Shown here: positions 8,900 to 16,923 of the stretch, piece after piece
Numbering within the stretch: the stretch's first letter is position 1
Layout of the letters: every line of letters starts with the position of its first letter
NCBI GenBank assembly: GCA_934725305.1
Contig: CAKVBA010000028.1
Coordinates: 1 to 34,679, forward strand
Reading direction: 5' to 3'
DNA: 34,679 nt
Origin: an uncultured Parabacteroides sp.
Lineage (GTDB): Bacteria > Bacteroidota > Bacteroidia > Bacteroidales > Tannerellaceae
Notes under the pieces: model-generated
Database searches by the model: none
Told to the model about the DNA's origin: nothing
Seen by the model: only the letters and a program-made list of their open reading frames with translations
Position numbers and translations under genes: made by a program

Positions 8900-9242
8900 T
8901 TATTGTATTTAAACATGATAGTTGATCGTTGGAAACAAGGGACAAATTCATCTGAAACGATGGGCAACTTTGTTGGAATTGACAGGCAAATCCGACTCGC
9001 CCCAAACACCATTAAAAATCAGGTTATAGGCAGTCTTTCAAGGGTCTATAGCCTTTTTGGAATTAGTCTATAGAGTTTCTGAAAAAAGGGTAGGGACTTT
9101 TTTGAAATTGGGTAGGCACTCCGTTCGGATTGGGTAGGCACTCCGTTGGAAATGGATAGGGACTTAATTTCCGAAAATAGGTTACTCCTTTTTGACCGGA
9201 TTAACGGCTTCCTGGCATCGCGTTGACTTATTGTATTTTTTA
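8900..9242 (+). repeat. 342-bp dispersed repeat, copy A
   Basis: This segment aligns end to end with the reverse complement of 26195-26536. Shared landmarks in order are a GACAGrCAAATC segment, GTCTATAGAGTTT, a run of 22-bp modules around GGGTAGGCACTCCGTT, TTTTGACCGGATTA and GTTGACTTATTGTATTTTT. It begins at TTATTGTATTT (8900-8910) and ends at TTATTGTATTTTTT (9228-9241), so the same short sequence borders both ends, as in copy B. No credible gene is inside. The rest of the 8661-9470 gap holds the folA remnant on the left and the folA terminator on the right. Confidence 0.75.
9082..9169 (+). repeat. Four 22-bp tandem modules inside copy A
   Basis: Four adjoining 22-base units start at 9082, 9104, 9126 and 9148. 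Each follows the plan purine/A-rich, GGGTAGG(G/C)AC, then T-rich or TCCGTT. The cores alternate between TAGGGAC and TAGGCAC. The units abut without unique spacers. Confidence 0.7.
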
Positions 9243-9390
9243 GGGTTGCTATCTGTGAGCTTCCAAGGCATTGTCATTGGATTGTCGTTGTCCAAACAAG
9301 CGCTTCCTGATGACCTTTTGCTCTAATACCGTTCTAATAAGTCGGACCATATTGGAGTGGACGGTGTGTTATAATTGGTGACTCAGAATC

Positions 9391-9438
9391 AAAAACAGCC
9401 AACTCTTTTGCCACTTGCGGGGCGATTGAGTTGGTTGT
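9391..9438 (-). terminator. Terminator of the thyA-folA transcript
   Basis: ACAGCCAACTC (9395-9405) pairs with GAGTTGGTTGT (9428-9438), with one G-U. Read on the minus strand, the stem is followed by TTTTT, 33 bases past the folA stop. Confidence 0.65.
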
Positions 9439-9470
9439 TTATGATTTTAATACCGCCAAAAACGGGTAAT

Positions 9471-9968
9471 CTATTGTTTCTTACGGACGAAGGTCAGGAA
9501 GCTGAAGGGATAGGGATTTTTCTCATCGGCAGGATGTTCTTCACGCGCTACCTCTTCCCACAGATCCCAGTTTACCTCCGGGAAGAAAGTGGTAGCATCT
9601 TTGAATTCATGATGAATACGTGTGAGGTACATCGTGTCGGCAATCTCCAGCCCCTGTTTATAGACCACTGCGCCACCGATGATGAAGATTTCTTCTTCTT
9701 TGTCACAAATGCGCAGAGCAGCATCCATCGATTCGCAGGCAAAGCAATTGACGAAGCCGGCTTCGGGCATACTTGTCAATACGATATTCTTTCGGTTAGG
9801 AAGGGGATGAGGAAGCGATTCAAACGTCTTGCGTCCCATGATAACGGCGTGGCCGGTTGTTAGTTCCTTAAATCGTTTCATATCTGTCGGCATGTGGCAC
9901 AGCAACTGTTGGTTCTTGCCGATGGCATTGTTTTCTGCGATAGCTGCAATGATTGAAATAGTATTCAT
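9471..9968 (-). CDS. folA: Dihydrofolate reductase
   Basis: A 165-residue DHFR, which reduces dihydrofolate to tetrahydrofolate with NADPH in the cytoplasm. Visible motifs are the N-terminal IIAAIAENNAIGKNQQLLCH, the substrate-binding acidic residue in MPTDMKRF (near residue 30), the cofactor segment VIMGRKTFESLP, and IIGGAVVYKQ. It lies 81 bases downstream of thyA in the same direction; thymidylate synthase produces the dihydrofolate this enzyme recycles. A terminator follows at 9391. A decayed second folA end lies about 650 bases downstream. Confidence 0.96.
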   Translation of the reverse strand: MNTISIIAAIAENNAIGKNQQLLCHMPTDMKRFKELTTGHAVIMGRKTFESLPHPLPNRKNIVLTSMPEAGFVNCFACESMDAALRICDKEEEIFIIGGAVVYKQGLEIADTMYLTRIHHEFKDATTFFPEVNWDLWEEVAREEHPADEKNPYPFSFLTFVRKKQ

Positions 9969-10049
9969 ATGTTGATCGGTTTTTAATATATATAATATGT
10001 ATAATGGATAGATTACGGCATCTCTACTTTCCTCTCGGTCCGGGACAGG

Positions 10050-10844
10050 TTATACCGAAACCTGTCCTTTGATGTGAGGATGTGGATCATAGCCGGTCAG
10101 CGTGAAATCTTCATACTGAAAACCGAAGATATCTTTCACGTCCGGATTCAGCTCCATGTGAGGTAGAGAACGCGGCTCTCTTGTTAATTGTAACCGCACC
10201 TGATCCAAATGGTTCAGATAAATATGTGCATCACCTAACGTATGCACAAAGTCGCCGGCCTTCAGTCCGGTCACCTGAGCCATCATCATCAGCAGCAGGG
10301 CATACGAGGCGATATTAAAAGGAACACCCAGGAAGATGTCCGCACTGCGCTGATAGAGCTGCAGACTCAGTCGTCCGTTGGCCACATAAAACTGGAAGAA
10401 GGTGTGGCAAGGCGGCAGGTTCATGTTGTCGAGATCTCCCACATTCCAGGCACTGACAATGATGCGTCGTGAGTCCGGATTGTGTTTGATTGTATTTACC
10501 ACTTCAGATATCTGGTCAATCGACCCTCCTTTGTAGTCGGGCCATGAGCGCCACTGGTAGCCATAGATATGACCTAAGTTGCCATCCGGATCGGCCCATT
10601 CGTTCCAGATACGTACATCATGATCTTGCAGATACTTCACGTTGGTGTCGCCCTGCAGAAACCATAACAGTTCATAAATGATAGATTTGAGATGCAACTT
10701 CTTAGTCGTTAGCAGAGGAAAACCCTCTTCCAGGTTGAATCGCATCTGGTGACCGAAAACACTGATTGTACCTGTTCCGGTTCTATCTTCCTTTTCTGTG
10801 CCTTCGGTTAATACCCGATTAAGCAATTCCAAGTATTGTTTCAT
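10050..10844 (-). CDS. thyA: Thymidylate synthase ThyA
   Basis: A 264-residue ThyA, the same length as the E. coli enzyme. It methylates dUMP to dTMP using methylene-tetrahydrofolate. The nucleophile is Cys146 in [12 protein letters not shown]. Also visible are RTGTGT near residue 21 and the C-terminal [11 protein letters not shown] 9-bp inverted repeat (GGACAGGTT 10043-10051, AACCTGTCC 10059-10067) covers the stop codon and last codons, so the 3' end can fold in the mRNA ahead of folA. The gene is first in the thyA-folA unit and is preceded by three tandem promoter-like sequences. Confidence 0.97.
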   Translation of the reverse strand: MKQYLELLNRVLTEGTEKEDRTGTGTISVFGHQMRFNLEEGFPLLTTKKLHLKSIIYELLWFLQGDTNVKYLQDHDVRIWNEWADPDGNLGHIYGYQWRSWPDYKGGSIDQISEVVNTIKHNPDSRRIIVSAWNVGDLDNMNLPPCHTFFQFYVANGRLSLQLYQRSADIFLGVPFNIASYALLLMMMAQVTGLKAGDFVHTLGDAHIYLNHLDQVRLQLTREPRSLPHMELNPDVKDIFGFQYEDFTLTGYDPHPHIKGQVSV

Positions 10845-10865
10845 CTTCTTATATTAATTAGTGGA

Positions 10866-10896
10866 CAAAGATAGTGAAAGGCGAGAGAAATGGCAA
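10866..10896 (-). promoter_or_regulatory. thyA-proximal promoter
   Basis: On the minus strand, TTG (10894-10896), 20 bases, then TATCTTTG (10866-10873) fits the Bacteroidetes consensus. The ATG is at 10844, so the leader is short. The same arrangement recurs 92 and 184 bases further upstream. Confidence 0.65.
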
Positions 10897-11072
10897 TGTG
10901 GAAAACTTGTTTTCAGAGATTGGCATTGCCGAGCCGCATCCTATCTTCGATTTCGGTCAAAGATAACAAAAGGCGAGAGAAATGGCAATGTGGAAAACTT
11001 GTTTTCAAAGAATGCCATTGCCGAGCCGCATCCTATCTTCGATTTCAATCAAAGATAGTGAAAGGCGAGAGC
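10867..11072. repeat. 92-bp tandem repeat, two full units and a partial third
   Basis: Units start at 10867, 10959 and 11051, exactly 92 bases apart. The first two differ at only a few positions; the third matches for about 22 bases and then diverges. Each unit holds AAAGATA (minus-strand -7 element) plus a nested inverted repeat (GGCAATG...CATTGCC enclosing GAAAAC TT GTTTTC). It fills most of the 376-base gap between thyA and the patatin gene. Confidence 0.85.
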
Positions 11073-11220
11073 AGCGGCAAGCCAAAAGTTTACTTTTGAG
11101 CGAAACCTTGTTGAACCGTATTGAAAAAAATATCCGGTTAAATATGTAAATATTGTTGAATTATTGGCGTTTTGATGAAAAAATAAAGATATTTGTCTCA
11201 GATTAAGAAATAATGAATCA

Positions 11221-12057
11221 ATGATGAGACAAGCAGACCCTGTAAAAAGACATTTAGGATTAGCACTAAGTGGAGGCGGAGCAAAAGGCTTTGCCCATAT
11301 AGGTGTGTTTAAGATGTTGGAAGAATGTGCTTTGAAGCCCGATATCATAGCCGGGACAAGTGCCGGAGCTTTGATGGGGGTTTTGTTTGCCGATGGTTAT
11401 GAAGCCAATGAGATTAAAGAGCTCTTCTCAGGACGTGAATTTTCGGAGTTTGCACAGTTGCAGATACCCAAGGCAGGACTGTTTGACAGTACTCGTTTTC
11501 GTTATTTCCTTAAACGTCATTTGCGGACCAAGAATATTGAGGATCTTCAGATTCCGATGGTGATTGTTGCTACAGACCTCGACCATGGAGAGTGTCACGA
11601 ATTCAGGTCGGGACCTATTGCGGAGGCCGTTACCGCCTCGTGCAGCATACCGATTATCTTCAGCCCGGTCAACATCAACGGAGTCCATTATGTGGATGGA
11701 GGATTGTTTCACAATTTTCCGGTATCAGTCATACGCGAAGAGTGTGAACGGGTTATAGGCGTTAATGTCAGCCCTCTGATTCCTCAGAAATACAAACAGA
11801 CCATCTATCACATTGCTGAACGCTCCTATCACTACCTGTTTCAAGCCAATACGATAGAAGACAGGGAAATGTGTGATGTATTGATCGAGGCGGTTGAATT
11901 TGGTTTGTATAAGACTTTTGATCTTGAGAGCGTTGAGCAGCTTGTGCAGATAGGATATTTGGCAGCGGCGCAGGCTTTTGAGACCGTTTTACGAGAGAAT
12001 AAATTTACAACACTGGCCAAAGCGATAGCGGAAAGGAAAAAGACCTTAATGCCCTAA
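11221..12057 (+). CDS. Patatin-like phospholipase, RssA type
   Basis: A 278-residue single-domain patatin with no signal peptide, so it probably acts at the cytoplasmic face of the membrane. The oxyanion motif SGGGAKGFAHIG covers residues 17-28. The nucleophile Ser47 lies in GTSAG and the dyad Asp159 in VDGG. The family hydrolyses acyl esters of phospholipids; the substrate here is unknown. Two ATG codons occur in a row at 11221; an ATG 8 bases earlier meets a stop at once. A weak promoter (TTG 11164, GATATTTG 11188-11195) fits this start. It ends 44 bases before the amylase gene, so the two may share a transcript. Confidence 0.88.
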   Translation: MMRQADPVKRHLGLALSGGGAKGFAHIGVFKMLEECALKPDIIAGTSAGALMGVLFADGYEANEIKELFSGREFSEFAQLQIPKAGLFDSTRFRYFLKRHLRTKNIEDLQIPMVIVATDLDHGECHEFRSGPIAEAVTASCSIPIIFSPVNINGVHYVDGGLFHNFPVSVIREECERVIGVNVSPLIPQKYKQTIYHIAERSYHYLFQANTIEDREMCDVLIEAVEFGLYKTFDLESVEQLVQIGYLAAAQAFETVLRENKFTTLAKAIAERKKTLMP

Positions 12058-12101
12058 GATCCCTTTCCAGACAGCTCCGCTTTGGATAAACATTAAAGAA
12101 G

Positions 12102-13802
12102 ATGAACGCTACAGAACAGAAAAACAAGATGATTATCTATCAGGTCTTTCCACGTTGGTTTGGCAACCTGGAATCATCGTTGGTGAAGAATGGCAGTTTG
12201 GCAGAAAATGGAGTGGGTAAGTTTTCAGCCTTTACTCCACTGGCGCTATCCAAGATCAGAGAGTTGGGTACAACTCATGTCTGGTACACCGGAGTCATCG
12301 AACATGCCACAAAGACAGATTATACGGCTTATGGAATCCGGAAAGATCATAATGCCGTTGTGAAGGGAAAAGCGGGATCGCCATATGCCATTAAAGATTA
12401 TTACGACATCGATCCGGATTTGGCAGACAGTGTTCCTAACCGAATGCAAGAGTTTGAAGCCTTGGTGAAGCGCACGCACGAGGCCGGCATGAAGGTTATC
12501 ATCGATTTCGTGCCGAACCATGTGGCTCGCCAGTATCATTCGGATGCCAAGGAGACCTTTATTGAAGATTTGGGTCAGAACGATAATACATCAAAGGCTT
12601 TTGATATCAACAATAACTTCTACTATTTGCCGGGTCAGACTTTGGTGTTGCATTTCGGTGCGCAGCAGGAGGATTTTGAATATGGAGAGTTTCCCGCGAA
12701 GGTGACGGGCAACAACTTCTTTGGAGCGACTCCCAGCCGTAACGACTGGTATGAGACGGTAAAGCTGAACTATGGCGTCGATTATATGAATGGCGGTGTG
12801 GGTCATTTCAATCCCCGTCCGAACACCTGGTCGAAGATGTTGGATATCCTGCTCTTTTGGGCAGGCAAGGGCGTCGATGGTTTCCGTTGTGACATGGCCG
12901 AGATGGTTCCGGTGGAATTCTGGAACTGGGTGATACCGGAAGTGAAGAAGATTCATGATGTGATCTTTATCGCCGAGGTCTATAACCCGAACGAGTATCG
13001 CAACTATATTTTTACCGGTCACTTCGATTATCTGTATGACAAAGTGGGCCTGTATGACACGCTGCGTGCTGTGATGTGTGGACATACATCCGCTGATCAC
13101 ATCTCATACTGCTGGCAGTCGTTGGAAGGTATTCAAGACCACATGTTGAACTTCCTTGAAAACCATGACGAGCAGCGTATTGCCTCAGACTTCTTTGCCG
13201 GTGATGCACGTCCGGGTGTGCCGGGTATGATTGTTTCGGCAATGATGAATACCAATCCGGTTATGATTTATAGCGGTCAGGAGTTGGGCGAACCGGGTAT
13301 GGATGAAGAGGGATTCAGTGGCTTGGACGGACGTACCACAATCTTCGATTATTGGAGCGTGAAGAGCTTGCGTAATTGGATCGATGGTGGACGTTTCGAT
13401 GGCGGAAAGCTGGATGCACAACAGAAACAGCTTCGCCAGCTATATGCACAGCTGTTGAATATTGCTCGCACTGAACCAACCATTACTCGAGGAGCTTTCT
13501 ACGACTTGATGTATGCAAACATGAAGAATCCTTACTTCAATACCTGTCGCCAGTATGCTTTTATGCGTAAGTGGGACAAAGATGTATTGTTGGTTGTGGT
13601 AAACTTTGACAAGGCTGAGCAGACTGTGCGTGTTGAGATTCCGGCTGATGCCTTCAAAGCACTTGACTTCCAGGACAACAAAGCCGCTCGTTTGGTGGAT
13701 CTGCTGACAGGTAAAAGCAGTATCAGCACTCTGACGGATGCTTGTCCTTATCAGGTGACAATACCAGCCTATTCGGGTAAGATCTTGAAATTCTCCTATT
13801 GA
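12102..13802 (+). CDS. Cytoplasmic alpha-amylase family enzyme (GH13)
   Basis: A 566-residue GH13 glycoside hydrolase. The conserved regions appear in order: VIIDFVPNHVA (region I), GFRCDMAE with nucleophile Asp264, FIAEVY with acid/base Glu292, and FLENHDEQR with Asp356 as the third carboxylate. A beta-rich C-terminal domain follows from about residue 470. There is no signal peptide or lipobox, so it should act on internal alpha-glucans or imported oligosaccharides, unlike surface Sus-type amylases. The exact specificity cannot be read from the sequence. A purine-rich AAAGAAG precedes the ATG. A strong terminator follows at 13833. Confidence 0.88.
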   Translation: MNATEQKNKMIIYQVFPRWFGNLESSLVKNGSLAENGVGKFSAFTPLALSKIRELGTTHVWYTGVIEHATKTDYTAYGIRKDHNAVVKGKAGSPYAIKDYYDIDPDLADSVPNRMQEFEALVKRTHEAGMKVIIDFVPNHVARQYHSDAKETFIEDLGQNDNTSKAFDINNNFYYLPGQTLVLHFGAQQEDFEYGEFPAKVTGNNFFGATPSRNDWYETVKLNYGVDYMNGGVGHFNPRPNTWSKMLDILLFWAGKGVDGFRCDMAEMVPVEFWNWVIPEVKKIHDVIFIAEVYNPNEYRNYIFTGHFDYLYDKVGLYDTLRAVMCGHTSADHISYCWQSLEGIQDHMLNFLENHDEQRIASDFFAGDARPGVPGMIVSAMMNTNPVMIYSGQELGEPGMDEEGFSGLDGRTTIFDYWSVKSLRNWIDGGRFDGGKLDAQQKQLRQLYAQLLNIARTEPTITRGAFYDLMYANMKNPYFNTCRQYAFMRKWDKDVLLVVVNFDKAEQTVRVEIPADAFKALDFQDNKAARLVDLLTGKSSISTLTDACPYQVTIPAYSGKILKFSY

Positions 13803-13832
13803 CAGATTGTTATCCAGACGGTGTGTTAAAAT

Positions 13833-13884
13833 ATAAACAAGGCGGGTTAGGAAGCTATTAGGCTTTCAGCCCGCCTTTGTTTAT
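13833..13884 (+). terminator. Terminator of the amylase gene
   Basis: ATAAACAAGGCGGG (13833-13846) pairs with CCCGCCTTTGTTTAT (13870-13884) with one bulged T. The loop is 23 bases. It starts 30 bases past the stop. Confidence 0.75.
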
Positions 13885-13961
13885 GTTGTGACACTGCCGC
13901 CTTAAGGTTCCATTTGAAAAGAATACATTTAGTCTCAGTTCTTGTAATTGTCAGAGAATTA

Positions 13962-13993
13962 TTTGTCCCATGTCAATTAATTATCTATTTTTG
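13962..13993 (+). promoter_or_regulatory. prs promoter
   Basis: TTTG (13962-13965), 20 bases, then TATTTTTG (13986-13993) is a perfect Bacteroidetes promoter. Transcription should start near 14000, giving a leader of about 40 bases before the ATG at 14040. This also shows that the open frame upstream of 14040 is not translated. Confidence 0.75.
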
Positions 13994-14039
13994 CATATAT
14001 AAATTAAACCTATTCATATTACCATTAATATTCAGAATA

Positions 14040-14981
14040 ATGAGTGCACAAACTCCTTTCTTGGTATTTTCGGGAACAAACTCCCGGTATCTTGCAGAAA
14101 AAATTTGCAACAGTCTTGGTTGTCCTCTGGGACAGATGAACATTCAGCATTTTGCCGATGGTGAATTCTCTGTATCTTATGAAGAATCTATCCGTGGGCG
14201 TGATGTCTTCTTGGTACAGTCTACTTTCCCTAATGCAGACAATTTGATGGAGTTATTGTTAATGATTGATGCGGCTAAGCGTGCTTCTGCCCATTCAATT
14301 ATTGCTGTAATACCTTATTTTGGTTGGGCTCGTCAGGACAGAAAGGATAAACCGCGTGTAGCAATTGGTGCAAAGCTGATTGCAGATATGTTAAGCGCGG
14401 CTGGTATCAACCGTTTGATTACTATGGACTTGCATGCCGATCAGATTCAGGGCTTCTTCAATGTTCCTGTTGACCACTTGTATGCATCAAGTGTCTTCTT
14501 GGATTATATCAAGACAGAATTGCCTTTGGATAATCTGTGTATTGCTACTCCTGACGTTGGTGGTACTAAACGTGCTAGCAGTTATTCAAAATATTTGGGA
14601 TTGCCTATGGTAATCTGTCACAAGAGCCGTTTGCGTGCTAACGAAGTGGCTGAAATGCGTATCATCGGTGATGTTAAGGGTTTGGATGTATTGTTGGTTG
14701 ACGATATGGTGGATACAGCCGGTACAATCACTAAGGCTGCTAACTTGATGATGGAGAATGGCGCTAAGTCTGTACGTGCTATTGCCAGCCACGCTGTTAT
14801 GTCTGACCCGGCTTCAACTCGCGTTGATCAGTCTGCTTTGACTGAAATGATCTTCACTGACTCTATTCCTTACGCTAAGAAGTGTGAGAAGGTGATAGTT
14901 CTTTCTGTAGCAGATATGTTTGCCGAAGCTATCCGTCGCGTATGTAGCGGTGAATCAATCAGCTCTTTATATACTATCTAA
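14040..14981 (+). CDS. prs: Ribose-phosphate pyrophosphokinase
   Basis: A 313-residue PRPP synthetase, which transfers pyrophosphate from ATP to ribose-5-phosphate and supplies purine, pyrimidine, histidine and tryptophan synthesis. Visible motifs are FSGTNSRYLAEKI at the N-terminus, IPYFGWARQDRKDKPR (ATP site), DLHADQIQGFF, and the PRPP loop LLVDDMVDTAGT near residue 220. The frame is open 42 codons further upstream, but that part would run through the promoter at 13962-13993, and the family begins at MSAQTPFLVFSG, so ATG 14040 is chosen. It is monocistronic, with a terminator at 15012. Confidence 0.97.
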   Translation: MSAQTPFLVFSGTNSRYLAEKICNSLGCPLGQMNIQHFADGEFSVSYEESIRGRDVFLVQSTFPNADNLMELLLMIDAAKRASAHSIIAVIPYFGWARQDRKDKPRVAIGAKLIADMLSAAGINRLITMDLHADQIQGFFNVPVDHLYASSVFLDYIKTELPLDNLCIATPDVGGTKRASSYSKYLGLPMVICHKSRLRANEVAEMRIIGDVKGLDVLLVDDMVDTAGTITKAANLMMENGAKSVRAIASHAVMSDPASTRVDQSALTEMIFTDSIPYAKKCEKVIVLSVADMFAEAIRRVCSGESISSLYTI

Positions 14982-15011
14982 GAAGAGAGTTTGGTATAAA
15001 GACCTTATAAG

Positions 15012-15055
15012 AAAGGGACTGCGTCAAAATTAGTTGTTTTTGATGCAGTCCCTTT
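15012..15055 (+). terminator. prs terminator
   Basis: AAAGGGACTGCGTCAAAA pairs with TTTTGATGCAGTCCCTTT through an 18-bp stem with one G-U pair and a short loop. CCTTTTT follows. It sits 30 bases past the prs stop. Confidence 0.85.
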
Positions 15056-15061
15056 CCTTTT

Positions 15062-15117
15062 TAACCCAATTCGGTCATTAGATTACAATTTTCGTTCTAT
15101 TGACCGATTGGGGTTTA
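15062..15117. repeat. Compact palindromic repeat, TAACCC family
   Basis: A 56-bp element. The left arm TAACCCAATTCGGTCATTAG starts at 15062 and the right arm TTGACCGATTGGGGTTTA covers 15100-15117. The arms are imperfect inverse complements around a 17-base AT-rich centre. Related copies are at 2798 and, much larger, at 26556. It abuts the prs terminator in the gap between convergent prs and mnmA. Confidence 0.7.
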
Positions 15118-15157
15118 ATATGTCTGACACTGAATTCCGAACTCCGAAAGCAATCGC

Positions 15158-16234
15158 CTATTCCTCTTCGTTGATGATCATGCCGCTACCCAGGCAGAGA
15201 TGATGATCTTTATCATAGACTACGCCATATTGTCCGGGAGCAATACCTTGGATCTTCTCATCCGATTCGATGCGATAAAGGTCTCCGATGCGGCGGATAC
15301 GGCCGCGGGTAAATTCGGGTGTGTGACGGATCTTGAAGGTGATCTCTTTTTCGTCGGTAAACTCGCCCCACGGATCTTCGGTGATAAAGTCAAAGCCATG
15401 CATGTTGATGGTCTTGCCATATTGGGTCTCCGGATCATATCCGTTTGAAACATAGATGATATTGCGTCGGATATCTTTCTTGATGACAAACCAAGGACCG
15501 CCGCTCAATCCTAACCCTTTACGCTGGCCGATGGTATGGAACCAATAGCCATTGTGCTTACCCAGTATCTTGCCGGTCTCCAGTTCAATAATCTTGCCGG
15601 TGCGTTTTCCTAAATAACGTTCGATGAAGTCATTATAGTTGATCTTGCCCAAGAAGCAGATACCCTGACTATCTTTACGCTTGGCACTTGGCAACTTCTG
15701 TTGTTCGGCAATGGCACGAACTTCGCTCTTCATCAGATGACCGATGGGAAACATTAGCTTCTGAATCTGTAAGCGAGTAATCTGACCTAAGAAGTCGGTC
15801 TGGTCTTTGACCGGATCTTTGGCTGTTGACAGCCACACCTTTCCATTAATCTCTGTTGTGGTGGCATAGTGGCCGGTTGCAATCTTGTCGAAATCCTTGC
15901 CCCACTTCTCTTCGAAACAGCCAAACTTGATGAACTTATTGCACATCATGTCGGGATTGGGTGTCAGTCCGCGTTTGACAGAATCAATGGTATAGCTTAC
16001 CACCTTCTCCCAATACTCTTCATGCAGAGAGACCTGTTCGAAACGGCATCCATATTTCTTGGCGATATAAGAGGTAATCTCGATGTCCTCTTCGGCCGGA
16101 CAATCGATATATCCATCTTTATCCTCCATACCGATGCGTATGTAGAAAATGGTAGGATCGTAGCCTGCCTCTTTCAATAAATGAACCACTACTGAGCTGT
16201 CAACTCCTCCCGATACTAATGCTGCAATTTCCAT
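15158..16234 (-). CDS. mnmA: tRNA 2-thiouridylase MnmA
   Basis: A 358-residue MnmA, which adds sulfur to U34 of Lys, Glu and Gln tRNAs. The PP-loop SGGVDSS is at residues 8-14. The first catalytic cysteine is Cys98 in [13 protein letters not shown] and the second is Cys193 in SQGICFLG, so both residues of the persulfide relay are present. TGHYA at 120-124 is also typical. Bacteroidetes often carry two MnmA paralogs; whether this is the main one cannot be decided here. A good promoter lies at 16260-16291. The gene converges on prs. Confidence 0.93.
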   Translation of the reverse strand: MEIAALVSGGVDSSVVVHLLKEAGYDPTIFYIRIGMEDKDGYIDCPAEEDIEITSYIAKKYGCRFEQVSLHEEYWEKVVSYTIDSVKRGLTPNPDMMCNKFIKFGCFEEKWGKDFDKIATGHYATTTEINGKVWLSTAKDPVKDQTDFLGQITRLQIQKLMFPIGHLMKSEVRAIAEQQKLPSAKRKDSQGICFLGKINYNDFIERYLGKRTGKIIELETGKILGKHNGYWFHTIGQRKGLGLSGGPWFVIKKDIRRNIIYVSNGYDPETQYGKTINMHGFDFITEDPWGEFTDEKEITFKIRHTPEFTRGRIRRIGDLYRIESDEKIQGIAPGQYGVVYDKDHHLCLGSGMIINEEE

Positions 16235-16259
16235 ATCTTGATAGTAAATAAGAATGGGG

Positions 16260-16291
16260 CAAAGGTACGGTAAATTTCTAAATATGACAAA
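16260..16291 (-). promoter_or_regulatory. mnmA promoter
   Basis: On the minus strand TTTG (16288-16291), 20 bases, then TACCTTTG (16260-16267). This fits the Bacteroidetes consensus fully, 26 bases before the ATG. Confidence 0.7.
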
Positions 16292-16343
16292 GTGGTAATA
16301 ATCTTCGAAAACAGAAAGAAATGTGTGAAACTAAAAAGCGGCG

Positions 16344-16374
16344 TTGGGAGAAAAACTAAATTTATGTATTTTTG
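16344..16374 (+). promoter_or_regulatory. Promoter of the CYTH gene
   Basis: TTG (16344-16346), 20 bases, then TATTTTTG (16367-16374). The ATG of the CYTH gene follows 29 bases later. It is divergent to the mnmA promoter. Confidence 0.65.
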
Positions 16375-16403
16375 TATTTGTTGGATAAAGAAGAGCGAAT
16401 ATA

Positions 16404-16883
16404 ATGGCAATAGAGATAGAAAGAAAGTTTTTGGTCTGTGGAGACTTTATGGCAGATGTGTATCAGTCTGAGCCGATAAAGCAAGGTTATATCTGTTCGA
16501 AGAAGGGAAAGACCGTGCGTGTGCGCATTCGTGGAGAACAGGGTTATCTGACCATCAAAGGTCCGTCTGATGAAAAAAGAATGAGCCGTTATGAGTTTGA
16601 GATTCCTCTTGGCATGGAGGATGCCGAACAGCTCTTTGCACTTTGTGGACGCAAGGCTCTTGACAAAGTGCGCCATCTGGCGAAAGTGGGAGACCATGTT
16701 TGGGAGATTGATGTCTTTAAGGGTGCTAACGAAGGATTGGTTGTGGCCGAGATAGAGTTGGGCAGCGAAGAGGAGCCGTTTGAAAAGCCTTCGTGGTTGG
16801 GAAAAGAGGTGACCGAAGATTCGCGTTACTACAATTCGATGTTAACGAAACATCCCTATTCCGAGTGGAAAGATCAGCTCTGA
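16404..16883 (+). CDS. CYTH-domain triphosphate tunnel enzyme
   Basis: A 159-residue CYTH protein. The metal-binding ExExK signature is at the very start (MAIEIERKFLV). Alternating charged beta strands follow (KTVRVRIRGEQGYLTIKG, RYEFEIPL, WEIDVFKG, VVAEIELGSEEE), which make the triphosphate tunnel. Short bacterial members are usually inorganic triphosphatases; the true substrate here is not known. It is cytoplasmic. The S46 peptidase gene starts 40 bases downstream in the same direction and may be co-transcribed, though the two jobs look unrelated. Confidence 0.88.
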   Translation: MAIEIERKFLVCGDFMADVYQSEPIKQGYICSKKGKTVRVRIRGEQGYLTIKGPSDEKRMSRYEFEIPLGMEDAEQLFALCGRKALDKVRHLAKVGDHVWEIDVFKGANEGLVVAEIELGSEEEPFEKPSWLGKEVTEDSRYYNSMLTKHPYSEWKDQL

Positions 16884-16923
16884 TAAATGTATTTATTCAC
16901 TTATTAAATAGAAAGAGAAGCGT

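Noticed and set aside
8842..9012. 56-codon minus-strand frame ending MEIIEVEFK-stop, and an 83-codon plus-strand frame at 8822-9073
   Set aside because: Both cross the boundary of repeat copy A and overlap each other; substitutions between copies A and B do not clearly favour third codon positions in either frame. The product-like end of the minus frame kept me undecided, but not enough for a gene call.
12591..13100. 169-codon antisense frame in the amylase gene
   Set aside because: It lies wholly over GH13 catalytic regions on the other strand and has no promoter or family likeness.
13914..14039. 42-codon N-terminal extension of prs
   Set aside because: It contains the full prs promoter and is absent from the family.
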